A stretch of DNA of 64,000 bases from Streptomyces sp. TRM68367 (GTDB taxonomy: Bacteria > Actinomycetota > Actinomycetes > Streptomycetales > Streptomycetaceae): the NCBI RefSeq assembly GCF_014495685.1, contig NZ_JACTVI010000003.1:62001-126000 (forward strand), written 5' to 3'. The notes below the pieces were generated by a model, which saw nothing but the letters and a program-made list of their open reading frames with translations, was not told the origin of the DNA and made no database searches. The position numbers were made by a program, and so were the translations under genes. Within the stretch, counting starts at the first letter, position 1; every line of letters begins with the position of its first letter. Shown in pieces: positions 8,965 to 19,224 of this stretch.

Positions 8965-9557
8965 TTACCTCAGATCATGAGGTGTCGCGGCTGCTGTCCC
9001 AGAAGAGGGCGCCGGCGACCCGGTCAGGAAGGAGCCACTGGTGGGCCTGCCTTCATGCCGGTTCGTGGTCACCGTGGTAAGTGTGCTGGCGGCGTACAGA
9101 GTCTTGCTGATGTTCAGCTTCGGGGAGATGACGATGGTCAGGTCCGTGGCGATCTCGGTGAGCTGGGGTGGCGGTGAGCTCCAGCCCGGTCTTTTTCACG
9201 GATCTCGCGGGCAGCGGCCTGGGGCTCAGCGTCGCCGTCGGCGTCTGTCCACTGGGGGGCGTGCCGTAGTACGCGGCCCGATGTGCGCCGTTGGAGGAGA
9301 GGTGGGACCACGCCTTACGGGAGGTCAGGACCAACTCCGGGTCTGGGGCGCCGATGGAGTCTGATCCGGCCCACCGGGACGCCAGCGCGGACGAAGTCGT
9401 GCGGCTGGCCCGCAGACGGCTCGACGTAGTGGCTGCCCTTGGCGAGCTTGGTCAGATCGAGGGTGATGGTCTCCGTGGAGTCCGTGCCGTGACGAGACGC
9501 GAGCCAGTCTCGATCGGCGATGACCATCACGGAGGTGGTTGACGGCTGGATGCTCAA
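8965..9557 (-). pseudogene. Frameshifted gene of unknown function
   Basis: A plausible gene start is visible on the minus strand: GGAGGAAG followed by TTG at 9557, giving SIQPSTTSVMVIADRDWLA. The protein-like sequence then moves through at least two frameshifts (DPELVLTSRKAWSHLSSNG in one frame, LTEIATDLTIVISPKLNIS in another) and ends at TAA 8965-8967. Joined, the pieces would make about 198 codons. No family was recognised; the style suggests a phage or integrative-element structural or accessory protein. Confidence 0.45.
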
Positions 9558-9817
9558 ACCGCTTCCTCCAGGTGATACCGGGTGCGGCCGCGCACTCACC
9601 GAGTGATGGAGCGGTCCACGTGGAGGAAAGGTCGGGGCGTGGTCCCCATGATCGAGTCTACGGACACCAAGGAGGAACGTGCCCACTATGGCAATCCGGC
9701 TAAGCCGCAACGTGACCCGCGGCTAACCGCAGAGGCCGGAACGTGTGATCTCCGCCTACGAGCAGAAGTAGGCTTCACCCTGCAAGAGCACGGGAAGCGA
9801 TCCACAGGGGGTACAGG
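9558..9817. promoter_or_regulatory. Upstream region of the helicase-methylase-ATPase operon
   Basis: No convincing gene is present. This 260-bp stretch must contain the promoter of the operon starting at 9818. A ribosome site (GGGGGTACAGG) lies directly before the GTG start. No clear -10/-35 pair was identified. Confidence 0.4.
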
Positions 9818-12800
9818 GTGACCGACGACCCCAGCACGCTGCCCAAAGCCGGCAGCCAGATCACCGTCGACGGTCACCTGGTCACCGTGGTCATGGCTAC
9901 TCCCACGCCTATCGGCTGCGATCTTGTGATCCGCCACGGAAACGGGGCACTCACAGACGCTGCCCTGACTCACGAAGAACTACGCGAAGCTACGGTCCCC
10001 GCCAACGACGCAGGCGGAAACGCCGACCGTGCTCTCGCAGGCCTCTGGGGGCGTTGGATGCAGTACGCGGTCCCGCGTATCCGCTCCGCTGTCCTTGCCA
10101 CAAGACCTCTGAAGCCATACGCACACCAGGACGAGGCCGTCTTCACGCACATGCTGGCGCAGCCGCGGTTGCGGTTCTTGCTGGCCGACGAACCCGGCAC
10201 CGGCAAGACGATCATGACCGGCATGTACATCGCGGAAGGAACTCGCCGAGGACTGATTCCCGGCCGCACGGTGATCGTGGTCCCGGCCCACCTGGTGACG
10301 AAGTGGCAGCGTGACCTGCGCCGGTACTTCGCCATCGAAGCAGGCCGCCTCACACCGGAGATTGCACGCGACCCCAAGGACCTGGACCCACGTGTAACCG
10401 TCTGGGTCGTCAGCGTTGACTTGTACACCTACAACCCGGACGTCTCTCGCAAGGTGTCCGGATCACGCGCATCCTGGTCCCTGGCCGTATTCGACGAAGC
10501 CCACCGGCTCACACCTACATCCCGATACCTGGGCGCAGCACAAGAGCTGGCCGAGCGGACCCACCATTTGCTGCTCCTGACCGCAACTCCTCACCGCGGC
10601 AAGGAACACTTCTTCCGCGGCCTGATGAACCTCCTCGATCCCACGATGTACCCGTGGGAGCCGCGTACCAACGACTACGAAGGGGCCCTACGCCCCAGCT
10701 CCCTCTCGTTTCTGCGCCGCATGAAAGAGGAGCTCAAAGATCTGGAAGGCAACGACCTCTTCCCCCCTCGATACGCAGACACGATCTCTGTAGATCTTGA
10801 GGCCCGTGAGTACGCAGCGTACTCGGCGGTGATGGATTATGTGGACGACTTCTATTCCGACTCTGCGGTACTCGCTCGCTCGATCTACGGCAAGAGGGCA
10901 GCATCGTCGCTGACTGCAGCACGGGCCACCGTGCAACGCCGTCACATCGCTCTTAAAGGACCCGCCAGCGGTCGCACTACAGGCGCAATCCCCGAAGAAT
11001 TCACCACTGATACCGACGGTGGGCTGACGCTCTCAGTTGACGACGAAGAAGCCTGGGGGCGAGCCGAGGACCTGATTGTCTCAGCACAAACCCAGGACAA
11101 GGCGAAAGAGCTTGCCCGTATCGATACGGTACTCGCAGCGATCTCCCAGGCGGAGAATGCGGGTACCTCTTCCAAGTGGGCACGCGCGCAGGAAGTCCTT
11201 GAGAAGCACTCGATTACGCCGGCCAGCGGCCAGCTTCTTGTTTTCACAGAGTTTTCCGACACAGCCCGCTGGCTAGTATCCCAGTTCGCCGCTATCGGCT
11301 TCTCCGTGAACATCCTCGACGGCACCGTCGGGCACCACGAGCGAGACAAGCTCCAGCAGCAGTTCCTCAGCGGGGCGTTTCAGATCCTCGTCTCCACTGA
11401 CGCCGGCGGCGAGGGAATCGACCTTCAGTCCGCCCACGTCATGATCAACTGGGACATTCCCTGGTCCCTGGTCAGGCTGGAACAGCGCATGGGCCGCCTG
11501 CACCGGATCGGCCAAACCAATCCCGTACACATCTACCACCTAGTGGCGCCGGAGACGCGGGAAGGCCGTGTCCAGGAAGTGATGCTCGCCAACATCGAGG
11601 CTGCCAGCGAGGCACTCGGAGGCCGCATCTTCGACCTTCTGGACGCTGCGACTGCACGATCCGGGTTCGACTTCGCGCAGGCGCTCGCCGCGGCTCAACA
11701 GCACCCGGAGCAGGACCTGCGGATCCCCGAGGCCCGGACCCTGGTCGCCAGCGCCAGAGAACTCGTGCGCGACGAGGACAGGCTTGTCAGCCCCGCCAAC
11801 GTCGACGCCGCCATGGACCGATTCCGCGCCGACCGCCTCGAAGCAATCAACCCCGTCATCGTCGATGCGTTTCTGGATCAGTTGGCCAGGGCTCAAGGCT
11901 GGCTCCTCTTGCCAGGGCCAGCCCAAGGGCTGCGGCGCCTGTCAGCGCCTAAGCCGCTACCCGAGGCCCTGGGCGGTGGGTCCGAGCGACTCGTTGCGGC
12001 AGACGGAGCCTCCGTACGTCAAGCGATCAACGACGGCGCCACAGACCTTGACGACGTCGTCGTGCTCGGCCCTACCGAGGAATCTTTCGGTGAACTCGTC
12101 GAGCTTGCCCTGCGCACAGGAGAGACCGACCTCGTGCGCGGTGCACACGTCGTAGACACCGCTTCGCTGACGGGCTACACCCTCCTGCTGTACGACGCCG
12201 AGGTCGAAGTCCATGACGGAGTCCGCCGGGTCCGGGAGAAGGCTCCGATGCTCGTGCGCTACTCCGGCGCGGGCGCCTTCGTAGCGGGCTGGGAATCGCT
12301 CATGAACCTCCAGGCACCAGCCGATGGCGTCTCGCTTCCGCACAGTGGGTTGAGTCCAGCCATGCGGGCAGAGGGCGCTCGTGAAGCCCAGCTGCTTCTG
12401 GAAGCAGAGACCACCCGCTTCCGAGATCAACGCCGCTCGTGGGTCGCCAAAGCGCGGGAACAACTTGACCAGGTCGAGTACAGGTACTTGGAGGAGCTCG
12501 AGGAACTGAGTGCTGATGTGCGGCGCGAGCGCATGGCCCAGTTCGCGCAGCACAAGCAAGATCGCCTGACACAGCTTGCCCAGATCGAGAAGGTCAACCC
12601 CACCGCGCAGCGCATGATCGGCTGGCTGAACGTAGCCGGCGGAGCGAAACAAGCGGAACTCGGCTATGACCCGAACAGTGAGAAGGTCGCTGTAGCCACG
12701 GTCCTTGCCGAGCTGGAGCGTCTCGGCTACGTCGTCGACGACCGGCAAACAGCAGGAGTTGGCTATGACCTCTTGGCTCGACACCGCGAGCACGGCGAGC

Positions 12801-13060
12801 AACGGCTGGTTGAAGTCAAGGGGCTCGTCGACGACCTACGGCCCGTTTGGCTGGAGCAGCACGAGTGGGCACAGGCCCAACAGCGCGGACAGGACTACTG
12901 GCTATACGTGGTGACGAGCTGCGCCACCAACCCCGTGGTGACGATCCGGGCCCAGGACCCCGCCGGAAAGCTGGGCAACAACGTCCGGCGGATCGAACGT
13001 GTGCAGATCAGGGTCACAGACCTTATGAGGATGATGGAGATGAGCCGTGAGCACCGCTGA
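9818..13060 (+). CDS. SNF2-type helicase with DUF3883-like C-terminus (Hma helicase)
   Basis: This 1080-residue superfamily 2 helicase is the first gene of a three-gene defence operon. The motifs are P-loop DEPGTGKT (near 124-131), DEAH in AVFDEAHRLTP (near 225), LTATPHRG (near 253), and the helicase-C stretch STDAGGEGIDLQSAH (near 524) followed by EQRMGRLHRIGQ (near 555). The last 120 residues contain GVGYDLLARH and RLVEVKGLVDD (near 998), which fits a DUF3883 domain with a restriction-endonuclease-like fold; whether it cuts DNA is unknown. It overlaps the methylase gene by 14 bp. The helicase-methylase-ATPase set matches the arrangement called Hma in defence-system catalogues. Confidence 0.88.
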   Translation: MTDDPSTLPKAGSQITVDGHLVTVVMATPTPIGCDLVIRHGNGALTDAALTHEELREATVPANDAGGNADRALAGLWGRWMQYAVPRIRSAVLATRPLKPYAHQDEAVFTHMLAQPRLRFLLADEPGTGKTIMTGMYIAEGTRRGLIPGRTVIVVPAHLVTKWQRDLRRYFAIEAGRLTPEIARDPKDLDPRVTVWVVSVDLYTYNPDVSRKVSGSRASWSLAVFDEAHRLTPTSRYLGAAQELAERTHHLLLLTATPHRGKEHFFRGLMNLLDPTMYPWEPRTNDYEGALRPSSLSFLRRMKEELKDLEGNDLFPPRYADTISVDLEAREYAAYSAVMDYVDDFYSDSAVLARSIYGKRAASSLTAARATVQRRHIALKGPASGRTTGAIPEEFTTDTDGGLTLSVDDEEAWGRAEDLIVSAQTQDKAKELARIDTVLAAISQAENAGTSSKWARAQEVLEKHSITPASGQLLVFTEFSDTARWLVSQFAAIGFSVNILDGTVGHHERDKLQQQFLSGAFQILVSTDAGGEGIDLQSAHVMINWDIPWSLVRLEQRMGRLHRIGQTNPVHIYHLVAPETREGRVQEVMLANIEAASEALGGRIFDLLDAATARSGFDFAQALAAAQQHPEQDLRIPEARTLVASARELVRDEDRLVSPANVDAAMDRFRADRLEAINPVIVDAFLDQLARAQGWLLLPGPAQGLRRLSAPKPLPEALGGGSERLVAADGASVRQAINDGATDLDDVVVLGPTEESFGELVELALRTGETDLVRGAHVVDTASLTGYTLLLYDAEVEVHDGVRRVREKAPMLVRYSGAGAFVAGWESLMNLQAPADGVSLPHSGLSPAMRAEGAREAQLLLEAETTRFRDQRRSWVAKAREQLDQVEYRYLEELEELSADVRRERMAQFAQHKQDRLTQLAQIEKVNPTAQRMIGWLNVAGGAKQAELGYDPNSEKVAVATVLAELERLGYVVDDRQTAGVGYDLLARHREHGEQRLVEVKGLVDDLRPVWLEQHEWAQAQQRGQDYWLYVVTSCATNPVVTIRAQDPAGKLGNNVRRIERVQIRVTDLMRMMEMSREHR

Positions 13061-15833
13061 CGCGGGGAAGGTCCAGAAGACAGTCGCCGAGGATGTCCGA
13101 ACACGACTCATCGACAGCTGGTTTCCGTGCACAGCAGTTGACGAAGCTTGTAGCACACCGGCGGGTTCCGGGCGGAACGAGAAAGCGATCTTCCCTTGGT
13201 TCGCCTCGCGGCCGATCGCACAGGCTCGGGCTGCGGTTCTCACAACGCTGCTCCCAGCGGATGACACGATGCGCCCACACGTGGAGGCCGCCGTACGGAG
13301 CGGCAGCGCAGGCGCGCTCGATCGTCTCTCACGGGTAGTCCGGGAAAACTACGGTGGCCGTGACCCCGTCGTCCTCGACCTGTTCTCGGGCCGCGGCATC
13401 ATCCCATTGGAGGCCGCGCGCCTTGGGGTGACATCGGTGGGCACAGACCTCAGCCCAGTCGCTACTCTCGCGGGTCGTCTCCTGGCAGATTGGCCACTCC
13501 GCGACTGGAACAGTGAACCATCGCTCCCGTTCGATGGTTCAGCAGATGAGGAAGGCCAGGTAAAGGGAACGCACCGCCTGGCAGACGATGCACGGGTCCT
13601 TCATCAGGAAATCGGCATACGAGTCCGCCGTGCCCTCACGAAGCACTACCCGCCGGATGCTTCCGGCAGATTGCCGTGGGGATATCTGTGGGCAGTATCC
13701 ATGCCGTGCGACCACTGCCGCAGGAGATTCCCGCTCATCGGCTCACTCGTGCTCCGGCATCCGTACGAGAAGACGTTCGATGCAGGCCAGTCACTCCAGC
13801 TCGCTGTTGAGGGCGACAAGTGGCGTGCCGAAGTGGTAGACGGCACGCCCACTGGGCAGCCCACGTACACTTCCGCAGGCAAGAAGGGTAAGAGCGCGCG
13901 GTGCCTGTTCTGTGGACACATCCATAGCCTTGAAACTGTCAAAGCAAAGGGATTTGCCGGGCAGTACCGAGACGAGCCACTCGCAGTAGCCGATTTTGGC
14001 GAGAATCCGGATAAAAAGAACGAGACGAAGAAGATCTTCCGAGTCCTACGGGAAGATGAACGTCACGCAGCACTTGAAGTGAACTGGAATGATCTAAATA
14101 AGATCGGCTCACTGAGCCCGGTGCCCGATGAAGACATTCCCCCGAACAATGTGCACACGGTTCAGGCCAGTGGATACGGCTACCTGAACTATGGCCAACT
14201 CATGGGTGCGCGCCAAACTTTTCACTTCGGGACCATCGCACAGACGATCCGAGAGTGCTATGCGGAAATGGTCGAGGCTGGCGTAAGCACAGAGTATAGC
14301 CAGGCACTCGTTAGCTACGCCGCGTCGACGCTCGCACGCATGACTCGCCGCGCTACGAGAGGTGCACGACTCCACTCCCACGGAAACTCTAGTGGAAGCG
14401 GTCAAAACCGTGTGCAGATCGGCGACGTGTTCACGAATGAAGCTAGCCTATCGTTCCAGTTCGACTATTTCGAGGCTGGAATTGGTGATGGGCCTGGCAC
14501 CTGGGGCAGTATCGCAGAGACTGGCCTGAAGCCTCTGGCCACCCACTTGCGAGGCCTGACGGGCAGGCCGGCAAGACTACGACGCGCCAATGCAATGGCA
14601 ATCCCGTATCGTGACGGTACGGTTGATGCCGTAATTTGCGACCCGCCTTACTACGACATGATTGAGTATGCCGACGCGTCGGACTACTACTATGTATGGA
14701 TCCGCCGCATCCTAGCGGAAATTCAGCCCGACCTCTTCGGGGAGGACATCGGAACGGTTGTCGGGTCCAACCTGCAAAACAAGGACGACGAGATCATCGT
14801 GCGCCGCGTATACAACGGTGGCGTCAAGCACGACAGAGAATTCTACGAGAATTCACTCTCCAAGGCCTTCAAAGAAGCGAAGCGTGTGCTCCGTAGCGAC
14901 GGCCACCTCGTGGTTGTCTTCGGACATTCCGACCCCGAGGCATGGAAGCGGCTGCTAGCAGCATTGCACGATGCAGGCTTCGTGATCACAAGTTCGTGGC
15001 CGTCTCGGACCGAGAACTCGCACACCGGTGTCGCGAGCATCAAAGTCACCGTCACCATCGGATGCCGCGTGGCACCCACGAAGCGCAGCGTCGCGACAGC
15101 GGCGCAGGTGGACCGTGAAGTCACAGAGGCAGTGAAGTCCGCCGTACGTGATTGGGAGCGCGACGGGCTTGCTTTTACGGACCAACTCATGGCTTCGATC
15201 GGTCAGGGCATGGAGGTGTACGGCAAGTACAGCAAGATCCTTAAACCGGATGGCTCAGAGGCAGAGCTCGACCGCTACCTGACTCTGTCCCGAGTCGCCG
15301 TACGTGATGCTATGGCGCTCAAGCTAGACGAGCTACCACTCGAGACCTTCGACAAGCGCACTAGGTTCGCGGTCTTCTGGCTGCGCCTCAACGGCCTGAC
15401 GACCATCTCAAAGGGGGAGTCAAGGTTCCTCGCTCAGGCTGACAGCCTCAGCTTCGACGATGTCCGAGCGCGTCTCCTGAAGGAAAGCAACCGCGGGTTC
15501 AAGCTCCGCCTTGACCCTCCGGAAAGCGTTTCGACCGACTCATCAACGATTGAGGTCGCGCGCGCTATGGCCGGCGCATGGGATGAAGGTGGAACAGAAG
15601 CCGTCGCCTCTGTGATCGCCACCGCAGAGTTTGCCCCCAATGACCCACACCTCTGGGCCGTGGTCGGAGAGATGGTGACTCAGCTGCCCCCCAGCGATAA
15701 GGCAGCCAAGGCCCTCACCGCGATTCAGAGAAACGTGCACGCCATTAGCAGCCTGGCCCAGCGTGCAGCCGATACAGCTATGCCCAGCTCGACGCAATTG
15801 ACCTTCGCCAACTTGCTTGAGGAGAGCTCCTGA
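13047..15833 (+). CDS. DUF1156 DNA adenine methyltransferase (Hma methylase)
   Basis: This 928-residue protein probably methylates DNA adenines. The N-terminus fits DUF1156 (LIDSWFPCTAVDEACS, then IFPWFASRPIAQARA). The SAM-binding motif I is VVLDLFSGRGIIPLEAA (near 107-123) and the catalytic motif IV is ICDPPYYDMIEYAD (near 530-543, DPPY type). Two cysteine pairs, CDHC (near 224) and CLFC (near 289), may bind zinc. In related systems this protein sits with a DUF499 ATPase and a helicase. It could mark self DNA or act only when the ATPase is engaged; the sequence does not decide. Its stop overlaps the next start by one base. Confidence 0.87.
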   Translation: MSTADAGKVQKTVAEDVRTRLIDSWFPCTAVDEACSTPAGSGRNEKAIFPWFASRPIAQARAAVLTTLLPADDTMRPHVEAAVRSGSAGALDRLSRVVRENYGGRDPVVLDLFSGRGIIPLEAARLGVTSVGTDLSPVATLAGRLLADWPLRDWNSEPSLPFDGSADEEGQVKGTHRLADDARVLHQEIGIRVRRALTKHYPPDASGRLPWGYLWAVSMPCDHCRRRFPLIGSLVLRHPYEKTFDAGQSLQLAVEGDKWRAEVVDGTPTGQPTYTSAGKKGKSARCLFCGHIHSLETVKAKGFAGQYRDEPLAVADFGENPDKKNETKKIFRVLREDERHAALEVNWNDLNKIGSLSPVPDEDIPPNNVHTVQASGYGYLNYGQLMGARQTFHFGTIAQTIRECYAEMVEAGVSTEYSQALVSYAASTLARMTRRATRGARLHSHGNSSGSGQNRVQIGDVFTNEASLSFQFDYFEAGIGDGPGTWGSIAETGLKPLATHLRGLTGRPARLRRANAMAIPYRDGTVDAVICDPPYYDMIEYADASDYYYVWIRRILAEIQPDLFGEDIGTVVGSNLQNKDDEIIVRRVYNGGVKHDREFYENSLSKAFKEAKRVLRSDGHLVVVFGHSDPEAWKRLLAALHDAGFVITSSWPSRTENSHTGVASIKVTVTIGCRVAPTKRSVATAAQVDREVTEAVKSAVRDWERDGLAFTDQLMASIGQGMEVYGKYSKILKPDGSEAELDRYLTLSRVAVRDAMALKLDELPLETFDKRTRFAVFWLRLNGLTTISKGESRFLAQADSLSFDDVRARLLKESNRGFKLRLDPPESVSTDSSTIEVARAMAGAWDEGGTEAVASVIATAEFAPNDPHLWAVVGEMVTQLPPSDKAAKALTAIQRNVHAISSLAQRAADTAMPSSTQLTFANLLEESS

Positions 15834-18772
15834 TGAGCGCGCAACAGACCGTACCCCACTGGGCAGATGTGCTGGCCCTGCGGCCGGAGGTTCGCGCATC
15901 TGACGGCTCCGTCGGTGAACTCCAGATGTCGCTGCACAAGGCTGTTTACCAGACGAAGGACGTGCCGTATCGCAAGGTCAATTACTACGGTGAAATCACT
16001 GAGCCTACGCCGAATCTGGTCGGTTTCTTCGCCCGCGTGGCACGGCGGCTTGGGACCGACGACATGGGCACCGCCCTCTTCCACCTTGACCAAGGCATGG
16101 GTGGCGGTAAGTCCCATGCGTTGGTTGGCCTCTATCACATGGCCAACACTCCTGCGGAATTCTTCGCCACCGAACTTGGGCAGACAGTCCGAGAGGAGGC
16201 GGAGCAGGGCCGAGTCAGCCTCGATCTCAAGTCACCCAAGGTGGTGACATTGACAGCAGACAACTTCTCCCCAGGGCGCCCGACCGAGGTATTCGGCCCA
16301 GCGATCAACCTCTTCGAACGCTTCATCTGGGCGCTCGTCGATGGCGACATGGACCGGTACAAGCACTATGTCGGAATGGGTCCAAACAAGGACACCATTC
16401 GCACAGCACTCTCGGATGCCAAGCGTCCCGTACTCGTGCTCCTGGACGAGCTGATGGACTATGTGCTCCCGCTCTCGGCCCCGGCCTACGTTGAAACAAT
16501 GCCTGATGAGCAGGCCTTTCTCAGTGCGCTCATGGATGCCTGCGACGACATCCCCCGGGTGTCGTTTGTCTTGGTCATGATCCGCTCGGAGCGAGACGAG
16601 CGCGGATACAACATGGCCGCGCAGGACTTCCGGCAGTTCGTTGCCGACCGCGTGGTCCGAAACGGCCTCACGATCCCCGTCAACGAGCCCCAGGACTTTT
16701 CGTCGATCATCAGGAGACGACTCTTCCAGGCGGTAACGAACGATCTCCCTGCCCAGGACCTCGGGAAGTCCTACATAAAGGCAGCAACAGGTCCGTACAC
16801 GACGAAGGTATTCGACAAGCTCGGAGCCAATCGAGGGGTAGCAGGCTTCCCGGCGAGGGTTGAAAAGAGCTATCCGTTCCATCCAGAACTCATGCGGCTC
16901 GTACAGGAGGAGTGGTCCCTCGTCCAGGGCTTCCAGGAAGTCCGTTCCACAGTCGCCATCTTCGCTCGTACCGCGATGCACTGGGTGGATGAGCACAAAG
17001 CGGGACGCTGGGCGCCGACACTGGTCGGTGTAGGCGATATTCCGCTCACGGTCGCACTTGAGCAGCTGCTCTCTTCTGGGCTGCTCATGGGCAATGATCG
17101 TGCGGTTCAAGGCTGGCGAGCTGTGGCCGGCACGGACATCACCAGCTCCGACAAGAGTCACGGTCGAGCGGTCGCGATTGACAACGAGCTACGCAACCAC
17201 GGGGTGGAGTCACGGCAGCCCGCACCAGCGGTGCGAATGGCGACGGCAATGATGTGCTACTCGCTTGTGGGCCGGGCCCAAGGGCGTCGAGGGGCTACCA
17301 AGGCCGAACTGCTGGCCAGCATCTTTGAACCGTCGTTCTTCGGAACCTCTGAGTTCAACGCTGCCGAGGAGGTCTTCAACGCGCTGACCGCGGAAGAGGG
17401 GCTCGGCGCGCTCTCAACGGACACGCCGACAAATGCCCCGGCACGCTACTCGCTGTCGATCAAGCAGAACCTCCGCATGTACTTCACGGCTGCCAAAGCC
17501 CTTGTGCAGCGTGTGGAGCAAGAGACCCTGGTTTGGAACGTCGCGCAACAGATCGCCCAGAACTCCAAAGGGCCGTTCGAGCAGGTCATCACCATCGACA
17601 GACCGCGTGGTGAAGCCGTTGAACTGAGCGAGATCTTCGCTGATGTTGATTCGAACGCCACGCGGCTCGTTGTCCTTGACCCGCGCCGCTGGACACTGCT
17701 GAACGGCAAGGACAACAGCAGCCGGACCGAGATCTCAGCTCTTTTTGGTCTCGGGGACCAGGCGCTCACGGTCGATAACGCGGCTAGCTGCATCGTTGCC
17801 TGCGTTAACACGCAGCAGCGCGATCACGCGCGGAAGCGCGCTTGGGAGGTTCTTGCCTGGCGTCACGTTCTCCAGCAGGTCAGTGACGACGCGGAGGATG
17901 ATCTCGTCCAGGCGCGCAGCAAACTCAGTGCGGCCGAGACGAAGCTCAAGGACGCTGTCCTCAGGGCTTATCGGCACTACGCGTATCTCCTGCGTGTGGG
18001 GGAAGAACTCGTCGTCGAGTTCAAGCGATTTGAAGACGACGGCAAGTCTGCCCTTCACGGTCAGGCGGTCTGGGACCAGCTCGTCGAGAACGGCCGGGCG
18101 ACCCGCCGCGGAGGACTGGCGCATGAGTACCTTGCGGCCCTGCTGCAAACCTTTGATCGAGCTCTCACGCCGCGGGAAGTGGTACAGGCCTTCTACAAGA
18201 ACCCGGCCTTCCCGCTCGTCACCTCCATTGATGAGATTCGCCGCGTAATCTTTGAACTCATCGAACATGACTGGGAACTCGTCGACAGCAATGGGGCTGC
18301 CCTTTCAGTCCAGTCGCAGGGTCAAATTCAGATCAACTCGATCGCCGTGACCCTCCAGCCTCGCACGAAGACCGCTCCACAGTCTCCGAGCATGGAGGAT
18401 GATTCTTTCGCGGAAGAGGGGAGCGAAACTCACTCGGGTAGTTCCTCCGGCCAGGGGGCAGATGAGGGCGGCTCGGGGAGTCAGCAAACCGACCCCACTG
18501 ATGTGAGTACGCCTCACGGTCCGAAGGTGTACAAGCGTTATCTGCTTGAATTGTCCAATAGGAGCATCACCTCCCATGAGAAGCGTGAAGAGATCTGGCA
18601 ACTGCTGAGGGAACTGGCCAAGACCTTGGACCCGGCATTCTTCAGTGAGCGGGATCACCAGCTCATTGATTTGAGGGTAACGCTGACGACCGCAGAAGGC
18701 GATGAGGGTCGCATCGTCTCGAAGGGGCAAGAGATCGGCGCACGTGTCGTAATCGAAGAGGACGACTTCTAA
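15833..18772 (+). CDS. DUF499 AAA-type ATPase (Hma ATPase)
   Basis: This 979-residue protein is the third gene of the operon. It has a P-loop of unusual form, DQGMGGGKSHALVG (near 86-99), and a Walker B VLVLLDELMDY (near 200-210), both typical of DUF499 proteins found with DUF1156 methylases in anti-phage loci. A Ser/Glu/Gly-rich low-complexity linker (near 855-900) precedes a compact C-terminal domain. Start ATG 15833 overlaps the methylase stop, so the three proteins are probably made in fixed ratio and act as a complex. A strong terminator follows. Confidence 0.87.
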   Translation: MSAQQTVPHWADVLALRPEVRASDGSVGELQMSLHKAVYQTKDVPYRKVNYYGEITEPTPNLVGFFARVARRLGTDDMGTALFHLDQGMGGGKSHALVGLYHMANTPAEFFATELGQTVREEAEQGRVSLDLKSPKVVTLTADNFSPGRPTEVFGPAINLFERFIWALVDGDMDRYKHYVGMGPNKDTIRTALSDAKRPVLVLLDELMDYVLPLSAPAYVETMPDEQAFLSALMDACDDIPRVSFVLVMIRSERDERGYNMAAQDFRQFVADRVVRNGLTIPVNEPQDFSSIIRRRLFQAVTNDLPAQDLGKSYIKAATGPYTTKVFDKLGANRGVAGFPARVEKSYPFHPELMRLVQEEWSLVQGFQEVRSTVAIFARTAMHWVDEHKAGRWAPTLVGVGDIPLTVALEQLLSSGLLMGNDRAVQGWRAVAGTDITSSDKSHGRAVAIDNELRNHGVESRQPAPAVRMATAMMCYSLVGRAQGRRGATKAELLASIFEPSFFGTSEFNAAEEVFNALTAEEGLGALSTDTPTNAPARYSLSIKQNLRMYFTAAKALVQRVEQETLVWNVAQQIAQNSKGPFEQVITIDRPRGEAVELSEIFADVDSNATRLVVLDPRRWTLLNGKDNSSRTEISALFGLGDQALTVDNAASCIVACVNTQQRDHARKRAWEVLAWRHVLQQVSDDAEDDLVQARSKLSAAETKLKDAVLRAYRHYAYLLRVGEELVVEFKRFEDDGKSALHGQAVWDQLVENGRATRRGGLAHEYLAALLQTFDRALTPREVVQAFYKNPAFPLVTSIDEIRRVIFELIEHDWELVDSNGAALSVQSQGQIQINSIAVTLQPRTKTAPQSPSMEDDSFAEEGSETHSGSSSGQGADEGGSGSQQTDPTDVSTPHGPKVYKRYLLELSNRSITSHEKREEIWQLLRELAKTLDPAFFSERDHQLIDLRVTLTTAEGDEGRIVSKGQEIGARVVIEEDDF

Positions 18773-18776
18773 GCCC

Positions 18777-18812
18777 GCTGGGGCCACCCTCAGGGAGAGA
18801 GATGGCCCCAGC
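18777..18812. terminator. Terminator of the helicase-methylase-ATPase operon
   Basis: GCTGGGGCCA at 18777-18786 pairs perfectly with TGGCCCCAGC at 18803-18812 around a 16-base loop, five bases after the ATPase stop codon. Confidence 0.8.
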
Positions 18813-19224
18813 ATTCATGCCGGGTCGCGCGATCGCTGATCAGCTCGGCAGCAGGCCACGTCGTCGAGCCAGCAAAGCCTGCGCACCAGGTTTACGCTCC
18901 GTGTTCCCTGGCCGGGGCGGGGGTCGGGAGCTGCGAGCACAGTGCCGGAGAACATCTCAGGGCGTCGGCTCCTCAGCTCCTGAACCAACCGCATCGGCCC
19001 CGTGGTGGTGTAACGGGGCCAAGAGCCGCACGAAGGACATCCAGGATTTTCACTCCGCGGCAACTGCCCCGGCCTCGGCGCGATGCTCCTCGTTGAGAAC
19101 CTGCACATCCGAACCCCCGTGTCGGAGTCGTTCTCATCGACGAACCGCTTGTGCAGGCGCCGAGTAGTTCGACCTTGGCCTGGATGAGGCGTACCCGGGT
19201 GGAGGACCACTGCAGTTAGTCGAC
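18813..19224. other. Gap with no intact gene
   Basis: Only short chance frames are present. The minus strand may hold the decayed 3' continuation of the ParB-like pseudogene, but no family similarity could be read with confidence. Confidence 0.35.

Noticed and set aside
9818..18772. DISARM or BREX as the identity of the three-gene operon
   Set aside because: DrmA, DrmB and DrmC, or PglZ and BrxC/BrxL, are all absent. The DUF1156 methylase plus DUF499 ATPase fits the Hma arrangement instead.
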